The notes under the pieces are model-generated. The model searched no databases, was not told the origin of the DNA, and worked only from the letters and a program-made list of their open reading frames with translations. A DNA stretch of 64,000 nt from Scolanthus callimorphus (Eukaryota; Cnidaria; Anthozoa; Actiniaria; Edwardsiidae), in contig CM066919.1 of NCBI GenBank assembly GCA_033964015.1, positions 24,437,204 to 24,501,203 of the forward strand, in the 5' to 3' direction. Both the position numbers and the translations under genes were made by a program. This document shows positions 46,901-58,651 of this stretch, in pieces (position 1 is the stretch's first letter; every line of letters starts with the position of its first letter).

Positions 46901-49900
46901 AAAAATTCATAGAAGCATTTTAAGAGCAACTAAAGTGTTATATCTCGCTCATTGCAAGAGAAACTGGAAGATATCTACCTGAATAGTTCTCGTGGAGGAA
47001 AAAATTGAAATTTGAAAGTTTCGCATTACCTTATCTTCCGGCGTAAGCCTGGTCCAAGGTTTATCCGCTCTGAAAAGGTAAATGAAAAAATAGTAAACAA
47101 CAGCAACAAAAAAATAAAAATAAAAAAAATCGAATGATCACTGTATTGGCCGCCTCTCCTCCTGTTTTTCATTTTAACAGCCAGCGTTTGGCGGGAATGC
47201 GCGCGCCTTTCTCGGAAATTGGCGGGAAATATTGGTTTGCGATTTGGGAGATTTACATGCACGGGATCGGAAGACCAAAAGAGCGCGTCAAACCACAAAC
47301 CACAAAAGAGGGCTAATTGCCCTTGAATGAATTTAAGTAAAGGAGATTTTTTTAAACAGGACATTCAAAAATGCCATAATTGATGTAATTAGTGGAAAAA
47401 TTCCCTGCACACGAGTTCTAGTTTTAGACCGCGTCCACACATATCTCGACTTAAATCGCATTTGCCCGTTCACACGTATACGCGAAAACGATTCGAATAG
47501 GCAAGACTTCGCCTATCGGCCATGCGCGGGATACAATCTTCGACAAGCAAGTGAACTAGACCCTAACTAGACGTCGTATCTGAAAACCTCCGTTTTCGAC
47601 CGTCCACACGAATACGATAAATCTTCGTTTTTAAAAATCTACATTCTGGAGAGCGTTTTCAAAAACCGTCGATTTTGTGGCCGAAAACGCCGTATACGTG
47701 TGAACGGGAGGTGCAAACGGATATGTGTGGACTGCAATACTCAAGCAAGAAATTGAGTAAAAAATAAATAAATAAATAATTACAGAAAGTAGTATATCAG
47801 CAAACATTACCTTCTATCGTAGTCATGACATTCGACGCAATCCACATATTCCTGGAATTTTAAAATTTTCTTCGCCTTTAGCTCTTGTATAGTCGGCCGC
47901 CGACTTAACTGCAAGAAAAAGAAAACAAAATTACTAAGTTGGAATTCTGCACACTAATACCCTTGCAGAGTGCGTTGATGCTGCGTAACAAAATATAACG
48001 GTCGCTTACATATAACGAATTCCAGCACCAATTTTCTCCAGATACATGCTCTCCGCATATTTCGCAGGTTTTGCTGGGTATATATTTTCTCAAACAGTTT
48101 GGTTTTGCTATAGTAAACAATCCCTTCATGTTTCAAGTTTGCTGCAAGATTTGATACTATCTGAACGTTGTGCAACACCTATGTATATATACAAATTATG
48201 CCCGGAAGACGTTTGAATTCCAATTGACGTAAAACAAAACCAGGCATTTTCAGATATTGAATACAAAATGTTCATTATTGTGTCAAAAAGTTCAGACTAA
48301 ATGAAGTGTTGATGAGATATAGGGCCACTCCTGACAAAAGGAAACGTAACGGGCAAAAATAAACCACGAAAGGCTACTGTATGTTCAATGATTTCTGTAA
48401 TAAATAACGCAAACGCTACAAAAACTTCGTCAAACTGATTTAAATACAGAGTTCTGCTTCGTATGTTGGTTTTGCTGTAGCATAACTCCATGGTTGTAGC
48501 AAGGAAGCGAATTTGGCCCCAAGACAGGAACAAGCTTTCGTGTTATTGGATATCAAACTAAATCCAGCCAGGGGTCACGAACGCTACGCTGCTACGTGCT
48601 TGATTACGTTGGCGCGCGGGACCGGAATTTGATGATTGGAAGTCTCCTCAATGCAGATGTGTGTTTTTGGAGAGAGTCTCCGAGTACCGCCTGGGAACTA
48701 TTGTATGGACAATCAAAGCTATAACCACTTACGAGCCTGCGGGCACCCAGTTTTGCTGTTTTTTTTTTCGAGGCCGAGCAGTGTTGATTTCAAAGCAAAT
48801 GCGAACATCGAGCGCTTAAGGCCGGTTTACACTTTCAATTCTTGTCGCGCGAGTCGCGGCGATTTTTCTCGCTCGTACGCGTCACTTTAAATAACTAATG
48901 TAAACTAGGTGCAACTCGACGCGATCTGCCGCGATTTTTGTCGCGTGATGTCGCGGAGATTTCAAACATGTTCGAAACTCTTTGCAACTTGATTCGATTT
49001 GAAGAAAAGAGAGCACAGAAATCGCACCGGATTTGCATCTCGTTTACACAAGAGAGTTGGAATTGCAACTCGCGCGAGAAAAATCGCCGCGACAAATGCA
49101 GCAAAAATTGCAAGTATAAACCGGCCTTAAATGAGGTACGTTTGGCGAACAAAGAAGATGAAGAACGCACCCACGTCCTGGTTGTTCTGGGACATGTCAC
49201 ACTCTATAAAGGCCGGTTTACATAAAGGCCATAAAGGCTCGAAGACTCGCTCGTTCGCGCTACGGCACGAAAACTCGTGAATAAAAACGATATCAAGTTC
49301 TTACCATGTAATAATCTCTATTTATCCCGACACCACAGGGATCCCAAATCGTTTAAGCTATTTCACTAATATTGTGGCCTTACGAGCTCCCTGTGGCGCA
49401 CGAAGACCTGATGAACATTGCGGGCGCCAAGGTAGAAATTCAAATGCTTCAAGTTATTGCACCGATAAGCGGATAAAAATTGTTTATAACTATATCCCTA
49501 TAATTAAACTGAACAGTTCACAGCGCTTATGAACGTGACTATAATTTTAAGATTGAGCTGATTGGTTCAGGACTTAACATAATAATCCTCTGCTATAAAA
49601 ATAGTCCGCCACAAAACTCGAGAGAACTTGATAAACCGGTTTTGTGGAATGGAAAAATAGAACTCGTGCCGTACACACTGAGAGTTGGTTTTGTCTTAAT
49701 AGCGTGCTTAAACTATTTTTAGCAAGCGATAACTAAGTTTAGAACTTTAAGCTTCAAAAATAGCCCGCCACAAGACGCGAGAAAACTAATAAACTGGTTT
49801 TGTGGAATGGAAAAATGGAATTTGTGTCGTACAGAGTTGGTGTTGTCTTGAACAGATGGCCATTAAGAAAAAATGCTCTACCGATATTTAAATAAATATT

Positions 49901-52900
49901 AAATAGAGAATAATACACGGGCGTGCGAGGATATGGAATTTATCTTCGAGTGTTGATAAGATAAATTTATTTTTATTCCTTACTTAAATTGTATAGCGCT
50001 ATGAGCTATAGGAGTAGCGCTATATATAAGAAATGTATTATTATTATTATAAATTTCATATCTCCAAGCGCCCATGTATATTCTGTTTATTATATAAACT
50101 TTTTTGTGAAAAATTTTCGATTTGATGAATTTCGCAATAGTGGGCATTATCGTGATTTTTCACACGTGCGAATTACGATATTTCTCAGTGGCCGAGATCC
50201 TGATAAAACATTATATTTTATAGGCATTTCCCTTTTAAAGTGATAGAGAATTTCAGAATGCTATAGAAAGAAAACTGAGATCAAATCGACTTGTAGGAAT
50301 TAAAAGATGATCAAACAAAGATTAATCCGTTTCGTGTTTTTTTTCTTCACTTTTTTGCAAATGTCTAAAATATCATGCGAAAATGACACTAGCAAAATCT
50401 CAAAACCTACCGCATTTTACCGACGGTTTCAATGAAAATGTTCGTTTGGAAGAAGAAAAACATCTTGAAAGACGTTTTCATGAAATGTCTTAACTATTTA
50501 TTAGAATAGTTTGTACGTAAAACCATATTGTCTCTTCGAAAACAAGAGTTGACGACCTATCAAAAGTGGTTTTACTTTATTCAGAAAAAAAACACACACA
50601 CAAAAGAATTGTGAAAACTGTCCCTTTCCTATCTGACTGTATTTCCAATAAATTCGAAATTTCAGAGTGAGAGTTGCCAGAAGGTTTTGGGACCAATGTG
50701 AAATTCAAATGATGAGATTGAATTGATGGGAAGAATATTTCATCGTCGAAACTTCGAAACCAGAGGCAAGAGTTGACATAGAATACATTCACCTATTTAA
50801 TATAGCTAAACAAAATCTATAAATTCTACAGAAAACAAAAAAGCATAAAATTTATTACGCAAACTACCGATAAGAATCAAGGTGGCAGTTGAACACGAGG
50901 AAAAAAAATGAACAAAACTCTCACATTTTGGGTGAGTACTTACTGAAATAAGTTGAAGCTTGAGATATCTTAGAGTTTGGTACTTGTCCAGCAATTGAAA
51001 GCGACCCATAAAATGGCTGAAAGTCCTTCAGCTTGCTCAGAAAACCAACACAAAGCGAGGCGAGCTAAGACAACGCTCTTTGTAAGTAATTCTATACAAA
51101 CTCTTCTCTTGTGACTTCGGTATGCTGTTATATAGGGTACTCGACCGTCCATTGTTTTTCTTACACGAATCGTGCTATACGATCCCTTTCCGATGGATTG
51201 TAAGTAGTTTTGATGTATTGACGGGTGAAATACGGCCACGGAGAGCCATAATCAAGCACAGATTGTGCCGGCCGTCTGTGACTGACTCATGGGAAAAACG
51301 TGTACCCTTGGCACAGTGAGAGATCGGAAAATTGCTTTTCAATAATTCATTTTCCTTGAACGTCATTGGATTCTAGAATCGATCCGACAAACACCTGCAA
51401 ATTAAGCTCTGAAGCTCTCACAAATTATAAAACTTCTTGTTTTTCATCGGGATTAACTGTTTTTCACTCGGGATTAAATTCTCTAAAGATATCTCCAGGC
51501 TTGATACGTAAAAAAATACTAAAACAAAACTGATATGATTAAGCGTTCGCTTAGGGAGCGAAGTAATTAAGTAGATCGGTCTCGAGCGCTGGAGGCAGTT
51601 AAAATGTGTATCTTAGAAACGCGAAATGTCAAAGCGATTACTTTCAGCGGTTAACGGAAAATTCAAAATCTATTTCATTATGGCGAAAGTAATTGCTCTA
51701 AGTGTGGAATATTTTGGAAATGAATGAAAACAAATGAGCTGAAAGACATTTTAACGTAAGAGATACTTCAAAATAAATGAAAAGTAATTGAAAAACACGA
51801 TTATTTGGGATTGTTTTCCGAATGAGTATAGTTTTAAATAATGTGTTTTGTCGGTAAAAAATCTAAAATAAGGAAATACAAACCCAACTCATACATAGCC
51901 ATCTGACATAACATTTCATTATTCGAAAGCTAATATATAGATTTAGCCACTGGCTAAAAGCGAAGCTCTCGGTTTCAATTTTTTTCATAGGTGCGCATTA
52001 TTTTTCCGCCAAAATGAGAACGGTTTTGGGGTTGCCTGTGGTATATTCGGTAGGCAGACGCGCACGGACGCGCCCACGATACTCATGGGAATGCCGCTGC
52101 ACCACGAAAAGTGAAGTCGCTTGTATATCTGAGTTATACGTTAAGCTATTGTATTTTTCCTGTGATACTTATGGTGCTCCGCTCTGCGGCATTCGGCCGC
52201 TAAGGAGCTCCGCTACGATATCTTGTTAGAAATGAGGAACGGAAGCGCAAATCACGCAGTAGGATGTTTATTTCTAAATTCACGTGAAGTAACACGTTCC
52301 AGGGGGAGAATGCACTGTTTTTTATATGAACGTTAGTTTTTGTTTGAGGCTTGGAAATTTCTAATATTCGTAAATTTTTAGCAATTGGAGCCTCAAGACA
52401 GCCAAGAATTGAGACAACTTTGGATAAATGTACAAAAAATCACTAGATACATTCATCTACATCTAACAATTCAAACCGCAACGTCACCATTGACGACTCA
52501 GTTGGTGGCATATTAAAAAATCCGCCAAAAAATCGAGTAATTTTGACAAGTGGAAACAATTTCCTTGATTGTAGCATTTTTTAAAGGTCTTGATAGAATA
52601 AAGAATTGACAATAACACCGAGAAGAAATTCCCAAGGAAACCTAAGATTCTCATTTGCGACAATTTTAGTTACTTTGTCATCCACAGCCTGTAAAATGGA
52701 ACTAATAATTGAAACTATGTTTTAATTTCCAGCCCTGGACTAATACTCTTCAAAACAGAAATTTGACAATGTTCCGTATAAAGTTCCTTTCCACGTAATA
52801 AATTATAACTTGCGCGAAATTCTCTCTCCCGGATTCCACAGGGTACCCGGGCGGAGTGCAGACATCATCAAAAGCAAAGTTATGTCTACGAAAGTCACTT

Positions 52901-55900
52901 ACTGATTTATGATACCAATAAATTAACAATTAACCGGCTGGAATTCGATAGCGCATGTAATAGAGTGTTTTGTCTAAACAGCATGTGTGTAGTTTCCCAG
53001 CCTGGCCCAGTATCACGTTTATCTCTGATCAAATTCACATTTCAAAATAATGAACACGAGAAACGCTTCCTGATGTATAAGTTTACGCTACAAACCACGA
53101 GACATTCTGCTAAAAAGTAACCCGATAAACAAAACTATACACGTGCAGTCAGTTCCAAGCACAGGCGTGAAATAAACCGCAAATGCGTCGAACCAGAAGC
53201 ACCCCCTCCCCACCGGAGGGACGAAAAAAAGAAGAGGAAAGCGTTGATCAACCTAACAAATACCCCTATCTCAATCAGTTGAAGAAATAGCCTGCTTGTA
53301 GGCGTTGTTTTTATGGCGGGGAAACCCGGGAGTTAGCTATCACCGCCGCCATCTTGGATTTTGGAGCGCGCGCGGTCTGGGGACGAGGAGAAAATAAAGC
53401 GCCTATGAGCTTTGCGCTCGCCCCAAGCCCGCGCGGTCCCAGAAATACAAGATGGCGACCGCGATCATGACATATACCAAAAGCGAATTTCTGAACAATA
53501 ATAGGAAATTTTCATTATGACGTATTTTACTACGACTACCAGAAACCTTTGCGTTGTCCCTTTTGTTCGTGTAATTACCGCCTATTGTTTCCAATACCGG
53601 TTTATCTGCATAAGAAAAGAAAACTGAAAAGGATTCTGGTAGTCGTAGTCAAATGACGCAATAGTGCAAATGTCCTATTACACACACAACTCGAATATGC
53701 TCTTCTTCGTTATTTATGTGCACTGATAAGGCTCAAGACCTAAAGCGCTCAAGTCATGAGATTTGGATGATTCGATAATGTGCTGAAAGGGGATTTTATT
53801 CCTTGAACAATGTTGACGTATTTCCTGAACCATTCGAAAGGGGGAATTATCGACAACGATTAAAACTCCCCGAGTGTATTTATGGACGATTTTTCGAGGA
53901 AAAAAAAGAACGAAAGTTGTATTTTAGGCGAAGTTATAATAAGCTAAGAAGTGGAAAGGTATTTCGAACTGCTTAAAAATTAATGAGCACCACTTTTAAA
54001 AGCCAAAACAATTTAAATTTCCCTGGCGCCGGAGCAGCGGAATTCCACAGGGAATGGGAAGTCTTCCTGTATTTGTATGATAGAAACGGCCTATATCCAG
54101 ACTAGCGCTAAATTCAAACGTGGCGCCACGATTTTGGGGTTAATTTAGGTAGATTTAATGCAGTTAAATTCAGAACAACTGAGCAAAATAATCGTCTAGG
54201 CTTGTTGAATAACCTTTCAAGGCCCACAAGCAGCCAAGTCGCTTTGCAGGCACACAAGAATAAAACGCAGTTGAAAATGCAATGCAATTTTTCAGTTTGA
54301 ACTTATGAAATACAATAGGAACCCCTTTGGGACCTACAGTATCAGCCAATCACAGCTGTTGAATAACAATAGATCCAATTGAAAACAAATCGCAAAGGTT
54401 CCCGGTAGACTATGGGCCTTTCAGCTGCTAGATAAGTACAATTGTAGAGTTTTATTTATGTGCTATCAAAGGGATTGAATTGGATTGCGAATTGCCATTT
54501 TTGATTTCTTACCGGGTTGAACTGTTTTCAAACTTGAAAATGTGAAAGCGAAAGCTATTAAATCTTAGGTAAGATTGCCTATATAAGTTCCTTTCTCTTT
54601 CTAAGAAGTTGAAGAATGTGATATAGGATTCTGAGATATTTATGTAGACGACTGGTCTTATTTTGACAATCGTCACATTATCCATTTCACAATCAAGTAT
54701 CAAAATAATCTGTTAGTATACAGCGCGTAATCGATGTTACAAAATATATCTTATTGATCAAATGTTCCAATTTGTTATCACATTACTTGGGGAGTATAGT
54801 TTTCATCCATTTTAATCCACTCGATATAATATTTTTAGATTTTCATAATTTTAAAAAATATTGACTAGAAAGATAAAATTGAAGGGCAACTTTTATGAGC
54901 GACAGATAAAAAGGAAATTAATTAAGCGATATATAAAAAAATGAATAAAAATAAGAAATCTTATGCCTGAAACATAGGCCTGAAAAGGTGATTTGTCCAT
55001 TCTGAATACTAAACGATGAAACACAGAGTCACGACAGACATATTAAAAACACTTGAACTATGAATTGTGAAAGAAATTAATTAAATTAATATTTGCTGAA
55101 ACCTTTTATCCGAGCTACACGTTTACAGCCACTCGATTTCACAGTGCCTTTCGCGGACGTTTTTCACCAGGAACCCACAGTTCATAAGTAATTGTTAAAT
55201 CATTCTGTTTAAATCGGTTTCAACGAAACGCTATGACGTGTTCTAAATTTCAATCCCTGACGTGTGATCGTAGCCAATGATTCACAAAATTTCTAAAACT
55301 GAAAACGAATCACTTTAGTTAATTCATTGGCAACTCTTGACAAAAACAACTCTAACTGAACTTACCTTTCTCGTTAAAACCCGCTTCTTCTCTTCCTTTT
55401 CCTCTTTCGCCTCTTGCTCTGTCGAAGCTGTTAAAAACACAGACGATAGATAAGTGTCCGCTAGAGTCAAGAAACTCTCAATGCTGGTGCCCATTTTCGG
55501 GGCACTACTCGCGACCATTGTTACTTATAAAACTTTACAAAGTCAAACGATCGATCTCGGCGAAAGCGAAACTATTCTGACGTACAGAACACGATTACGA
55601 CACCGATAAAAATAGTCCATGCCTCCCACACGATTAATATTCTTGTTGAAGATCGCTCTGCGTTTCGATTAAGCTAAAACTGTACACCGCGTTGGTGGCT
55701 TTTTGTGACGTCATCACTTGTTTCACCTAGTTAGCACTTTCCATAACACGCCCCCTCCCCTCCCCTTTGAGATTCTCGAAAAACTACCCCCGCGTAGTGA
55801 CTCAATCCTGGCAGTATTCTAGAGTGCTCTTATTACCATATTTCCTGTTTTTTTGTTTTGTTTATTGGCGACTAGGAGAATAGAGCTCCGACAATTAAGT

Positions 55901-58651
55901 TATTTTTATCTCGCAATTCTTTCTTTCCAAATTCCATCTTTTTCAAAAACGATAATTTGATTATTTGACGGCAGCTACATCTCCGCCTACTAAACCAAAA
56001 AGGGCCATGTGAATGAGCGGCTACAGCTGTTTAGAATGAAGATTTTTTTTGACATTTTTCTCTGGCAAGTGTCATTAGCTGTATTCACACTAGAGACGAG
56101 TTTCCCGTCTGAGACGAGTTTCTCGCCTTGAATATGGTTCCCTGTTCTTCTGTGATCACGTGAAAACAATTTTTTTGAAGGAGAAAGTTTAGACAGATAA
56201 CAAGCAAGTGTTTCTGAGCAGAATTGACATAAAGCAGGAACTTTCTCAGACGAGTTTTCCGTCTCTAGTGTGAATACGGCTATTAAGTTAGACGCGACAG
56301 GACAGGCCTTTCCCAGGAAAGTCGTTCTTTGCCTCGGGGAAAAAACACACTCCAAGCTACGTTAGAAATGGATTTATCAACATTTTTCCTTTGTGTGAGT
56401 GAAAACATGTTCTTAAACAATTAAAAACACATGAGTGCTCGTCCTGCTTTGTACACCTGTCGCGTAATCCACCACTTTCACTAGATTAACGCTAAAAATG
56501 TGGAATTATCAAGAAAGACTTTTTATAATCACCAGGTTGATAAAAGAAAGCAGCGGGCAACGTGCAGCGGGCGCAAGATTACTAAATCAATTCTTCAACA
56601 CCAAACCCGTTCCAAAGCTAGTCTATCTTCGAAGTGAATAAAAGGCGTGTTTAAAATTTACAAGTGAAATGTTTTCATTTTCATTTTTAACCATTTTTGT
56701 AACCAAATTGCATTCTAAAGGAAATAAAATTTCATTGCAGTTTGTGGTTATGGGTTCACTAACAAAAACATCAGATCATCATAGAAGAACTTAGGTAAAG
56801 AAGGCAATTCATATCTATTAGTTAGTTTACGAACTTAATTTTCGTCTAAAGACTATTTGCTTACGAAGGCGGCGGATTAGATTGCAATCTTCCAGTATAC
56901 TTCTATTACATAAACAGTGGCGCACTGTTTCATACCTCTATCACATCTTCAAAAACTAAGGGCGTTTTGCCGAGTGGATTTTGAAATCTACAACAGAACG
57001 ATACTAAATTTCCGATAACTTGAAAACCATCACAAGGAATAGTAGACAATCTAGAATTTAATATTGACGATAAAATGCAACCAATATAGCAATAGCCTAG
57101 CCAATCAAATCTATAAATATATCAATTGTTTTGTCCTTGGAACAGTCTTCTCTTAGGAGATAAGGATTTAAATCAGATTATTAAACCACCTTTTTAAAAA
57201 CTGGTTTAAGAACCGTTGTGAATGGGGTATAAGTGAATTAGTCTTCCACTATCTAATTATTTCTGCATTTGCGTTGGTGTTTATTATTGAAAATGCCAAT
57301 AAAGGCCATGCTGTTGTTGCTGCTAAACTAATGTCTTACAAACCTACATCCAAAATAACTACAACAAAATAACCATTAGACGAGCAGGATCTCAGTCCTA
57401 ATGCTTATAAAGAAACTTTAACAGCCATTCGAAGACATGTTCGAAGAGCGTTCTTAGGCGATGACCTTTCCAGCTCTGCAGCAAGTCGATAAGGGGCAGG
57501 CTTTAGCCAAGGAAAAAGAAAACTATTCTTAAATGGAAAAAAAACCCTGCAAAGTGTTGCTTGAGATTTCAGCTTATGCAAATACTTTTAATAGTTTTTA
57601 ATGCCTTTTCTAACATTCAAAGGGGACGTTTCAGCTCAAACAAAAACACTGCTACTGCAATGTGAAGTAATGACGCAAGTAATTCATTAATAGCTCAATT
57701 AACACATCTTTAAGGCCTAGTACATACGCCGCTCTTATCATGAGCCGATCCTAATGCAAAATCTCAATAAAACAATATTTTTTGTCCATCTCTCGTCTGC
57801 TTGTTGCCTCAACTATTCTAAATCAAACCAGGAATGTAGAATCGATTTTAACACCGCGAGTTTCGAGTATTTCATGGTAACAGTTTGGTACGGCTCATGA
57901 TAAGAGCGGCGTATGTACTAGGCCTTACTCTCTCAGAAGTTCGATCATTGGACCACGGAGAAAGGGTACAAAACCTAAAGGGATCTAGGCTTGGACTAAA
58001 ACACTAAGTATTTATACTTCGGCGCAACGCAGAGTTTCCACGTATTCAGGCATTTTCAAAGACGTTTAAAAAAATAAATAATGATCTTTGATAATGAAAA
58101 ATTGGATTTCGCGCATTATGAGTATCCTTTGTTTCATTGATAGTTTTTATTCAGGTTCCTTTATTTTTATTTTACAATAAGCATGCGCAACATCTTGCAA
58201 ATTCCTTTTTTCAGGACTGACTACTGGTCGGTCCCTAGCCAACTCCTTAGCTTGTGAACCGGCTCTCCCGTGGGTTTTTTTTCCGGATGATTCGATTACT
58301 GTTTTTTTTTTTTGGCACGCGGGATTCCTGTGTCGCAAAAAAAAAAAACGAAACTGGGGCGCGCGGGTTTCCTGTGTCGCAAAAAAAAAAACGAAACTGG
58401 GGCGCGCGGGTTTCCTGTGTCGCAAAAAAACGAAACTGGGGCGCGCGGGTTTCCTGTGTCGCAAAAAAAAAAACGAAACTGGAGATCCAGCCCGCGCGCT
58501 GGTTAGTTGTTCTCAGGGTATTTCATGGTGTCTGCGCTTGGCACAGGTGCATACAAGTAGGCGATAAAAGTAAATGATAACAAATAAGGACTTACTTCGT
58601 AATATATTCCTTTCTCTCAGCTCGTGAGCTGTGGGCCTTGAACTTAATCGT
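37923..58651 (-). CDS. PHACTR: PHACTR (phosphatase and actin regulator) gene, C-terminal exons
   Basis: Six exons, all with GT-AG borders and compatible phases. 58596-58651: RPEL motif RLSSRPTAHELRERNILR. 55366-55427: STEQEAKEEKEEKKRVLTRK. 47811-47908: second RPEL LSRRPTIQELKAKKILKF, then QEYVDCVECHDYDR. 47030-47069: ADKPWTRLTPEDK. 38764-38840: AAIRKELNEYKSTEMQVHEE, then SKQYT. 37923-37938: FHRP and stop. The chain is 115 aa and matches vertebrate PHACTR C-termini closely (DYDRRADKPWTRLT, AAIRKELNE, TRFHRP). RPEL motifs bind G-actin. The KILKF...YV...DRR...W series is the PP1-binding string that steers PP1 to cytoskeletal substrates. Two RPELs are visible; the N-terminal ones may lie beyond 64 kb. 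Introns reach 8.2 kb, and one holds a 7-kb palindrome. Confidence 0.93.
38628..38728. mobile_element. Short inverted-repeat element near a PHACTR exon
   Basis: TTTCGTGAAATACCGTGACC and its near-complement GGTTCACGGTATTTCACAAT bound ~100 bp, ending 36 bp from the exon at 38764. Confidence 0.55.
38764..38840 (-). other. PHACTR: PHACTR penultimate exon
   Basis: 77 nt, acceptor GTTAACAG, donor GTACGT. Encodes AAIRKELNEYKSTEMQVHEE and SKQYT plus two bases of the Arg codon. These residues line the PP1 hydrophobic groove in vertebrate PHACTRs. Confidence 0.93.
39129..39389. mobile_element. MITE with AACGCAAGCGCAAG repeats
   Basis: Ends CTAACTGGAACGCAAGCGCA and complement. Inner copies of AACGCAAGCGCAAG at about 39190, with complements at 39225-39245 and 39350, give several alternative hairpins. 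Confidence 0.65.
39603..41345 (+). repeat. Left arm of the intronic palindrome
   Basis: 1.74 kb, ending inward at GATCATTGCAAAATATA. Confidence 0.85.
42373..42540. mobile_element. Inverted-repeat element in the palindrome spacer
   Basis: TTAAAAGCAATAAAAGTACT pairs with AGTACTTTTATTGCTTAA. An inner pair ACTTGAAAGA / TCTTTCAAGT nests within it. Adjacent CATTCTGATTGGTT links it to other elements here. Confidence 0.6.
42858..43097. mobile_element. MITE in the palindrome spacer
   Basis: ~75 bp arms (TTCTCTAATCTACAGCTGAA, GGCGCATAAATACAG and GGGAGCCTCG motifs, complemented on the right) with a few mismatches. Confidence 0.7.
43300..44874 (-). repeat. Right arm, inner copy
   Basis: Complement of most of the left arm. 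It begins part-way, at ATCCACCCACCCACTCACTC. Confidence 0.85.
44875..46625 (-). repeat. Right arm, outer copy
   Basis: Full-length complement of the left arm, in direct tandem with the inner copy. It ends GGCAGCGATGGGCC before unique DNA. Confidence 0.85.
47030..47069 (-). other. PHACTR: PHACTR 40-nt microexon
   Basis: Acceptor CTTTTCAG, donor GTAATG. Encodes R/ADKPWTRLTPEDK, including the tryptophan of the PP1-binding string. It lies only ~400 bp from the end of the large intronic palindrome. Confidence 0.93.
47430..47735. mobile_element. MITE in a PHACTR intron
   Basis: GTCCACACATAT with GCCCGTTCACACGTATACG on the left. CGTATACGTGTGAACGGG with ATATGTGTGGAC on the right. Confidence 0.65.
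47811..47908 (-). other. PHACTR: PHACTR exon with RPEL and PP1-binding segment
   Basis: 98 nt, acceptor TTTTTCTTGCAG, donor GTAATG. Encodes RPTIQEL (RPEL core), KILKF (RVxF-like), YV and DYDRR. Confidence 0.95.
48816..49130. mobile_element. MITE with TTAAGGCCGGTTTA ends
   Basis: TTAAGGCCGGTTTACACTT and AAGTATAAACCGGCCTTAA bound 315 bp. TTAA may be the target duplication. Inner GTCGCGGCGATTTTTCTCGC is also inverted (GCGAGAAAAATCGCCGCGAC). A loose AAGGCCGGTTTACATAAAGG lies at 49210. Confidence 0.75.
49906..50086. mobile_element. MITE-like element, imperfect ends
   Basis: GAATAATACACGGGCGTGCG and the right end CGCCCATGTATATTC pair imperfectly over ~37 bp. Contains the word AGCGCTAT twice. Confidence 0.45.
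51012..51079 (+). other. Possible plus-strand first coding exon
   Basis: AAAATGG opens MAESPSACSENQHKARRAKT and then TLF, ending at a GTAAGT donor. Composition looks protein-like, but no partner exon or homologue is recognised. Confidence 0.2.
53498..53681. mobile_element. MITE with TACGACTACCAGAA motif
   Basis: Left ATTATGACGTATTTTACTAC then GACTACCAG, right its complement, arms ~50 bp. The left arm follows GC-rich DNA (53330-53460) with CGCCGCCATCTTGGATTTTG, a promoter-like YY1-type word in unknown context. Confidence 0.65.
55366..55518 (-). other. PHACTR: PHACTR internal exon and possible alternative first exon
   Basis: Two readings share the donor GTAAGT at 55365. As an internal exon it begins at 55427 after TTTTTAACAG (62 nt), in phase with the exon at 58596. 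As a first exon it begins at ATG 55518 (ACAATGG context) and reads MVASSAPKMGTSIESFLTLA, then DTYLSSVFLTA into the shared part. This predicts a 127-aa isoform with a single RPEL. A consensus CRE lies 190 bp upstream of this ATG. Confidence 0.8.
55706..55713. promoter_or_regulatory. CRE-like site TGACGTCA
   Basis: Perfect palindromic CREB/ATF-type site upstream (minus-strand sense) of the ATG at 55518, in CpG-containing sequence. It supports, but does not prove, an internal PHACTR promoter. Confidence 0.45.
56077..56281. mobile_element. MITE with ATT target duplication
   Basis: AGCTGTATTCACACTAGAGA and TCTCTAGTGTGAATACGGCT bound 205 bp. ATT flanks both sides. Two GAGACGAGTTTC words lie in the left arm. 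Confidence 0.7.
57711..57927. mobile_element. MITE with perfect ~36 bp ends
   Basis: TAAGGCCTAGTACATACGCC then GCTCTTATCATGAGCCG, complemented exactly at 57891-57927. High identity suggests recent activity. Confidence 0.8.
58315..58481. repeat. 39-44 bp tandem repeat with oligo-A
   Basis: Four copies of GCGCGCGGGTTTCCTGTGTC followed by GCA(n)CGAAACTGG. Copy length varies only in the A-run (7 to 12). It lies ~115 bp downstream (in transcript sense) of the PHACTR exon at 58596. Confidence 0.9.
58596..58651 (-). other. PHACTR: PHACTR exon with an RPEL motif
   Basis: 56 nt, acceptor TTGTCTCTGCAG, donor GTAAGT. Reads RLSSRPTAHELRERNILR with one base to spare at each side. Those single bases match the phases of both the downstream exon and the candidate exon at 61368. 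Confidence 0.92.

Larger units (their letters stand above)
49131..55365. other. PHACTR intron sequence
   Basis: Part of the 47909-55365 intron. It includes a ~95-bp direct duplication (49605-49690 and 49762-49850, GCCACAA...TTTTGTGGAATGGAAAAAT shared) and elements at 49906-50086 and 53498-53681. No family-supported gene. A possible plus-strand first exon is listed at 51012. Confidence 0.5.
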
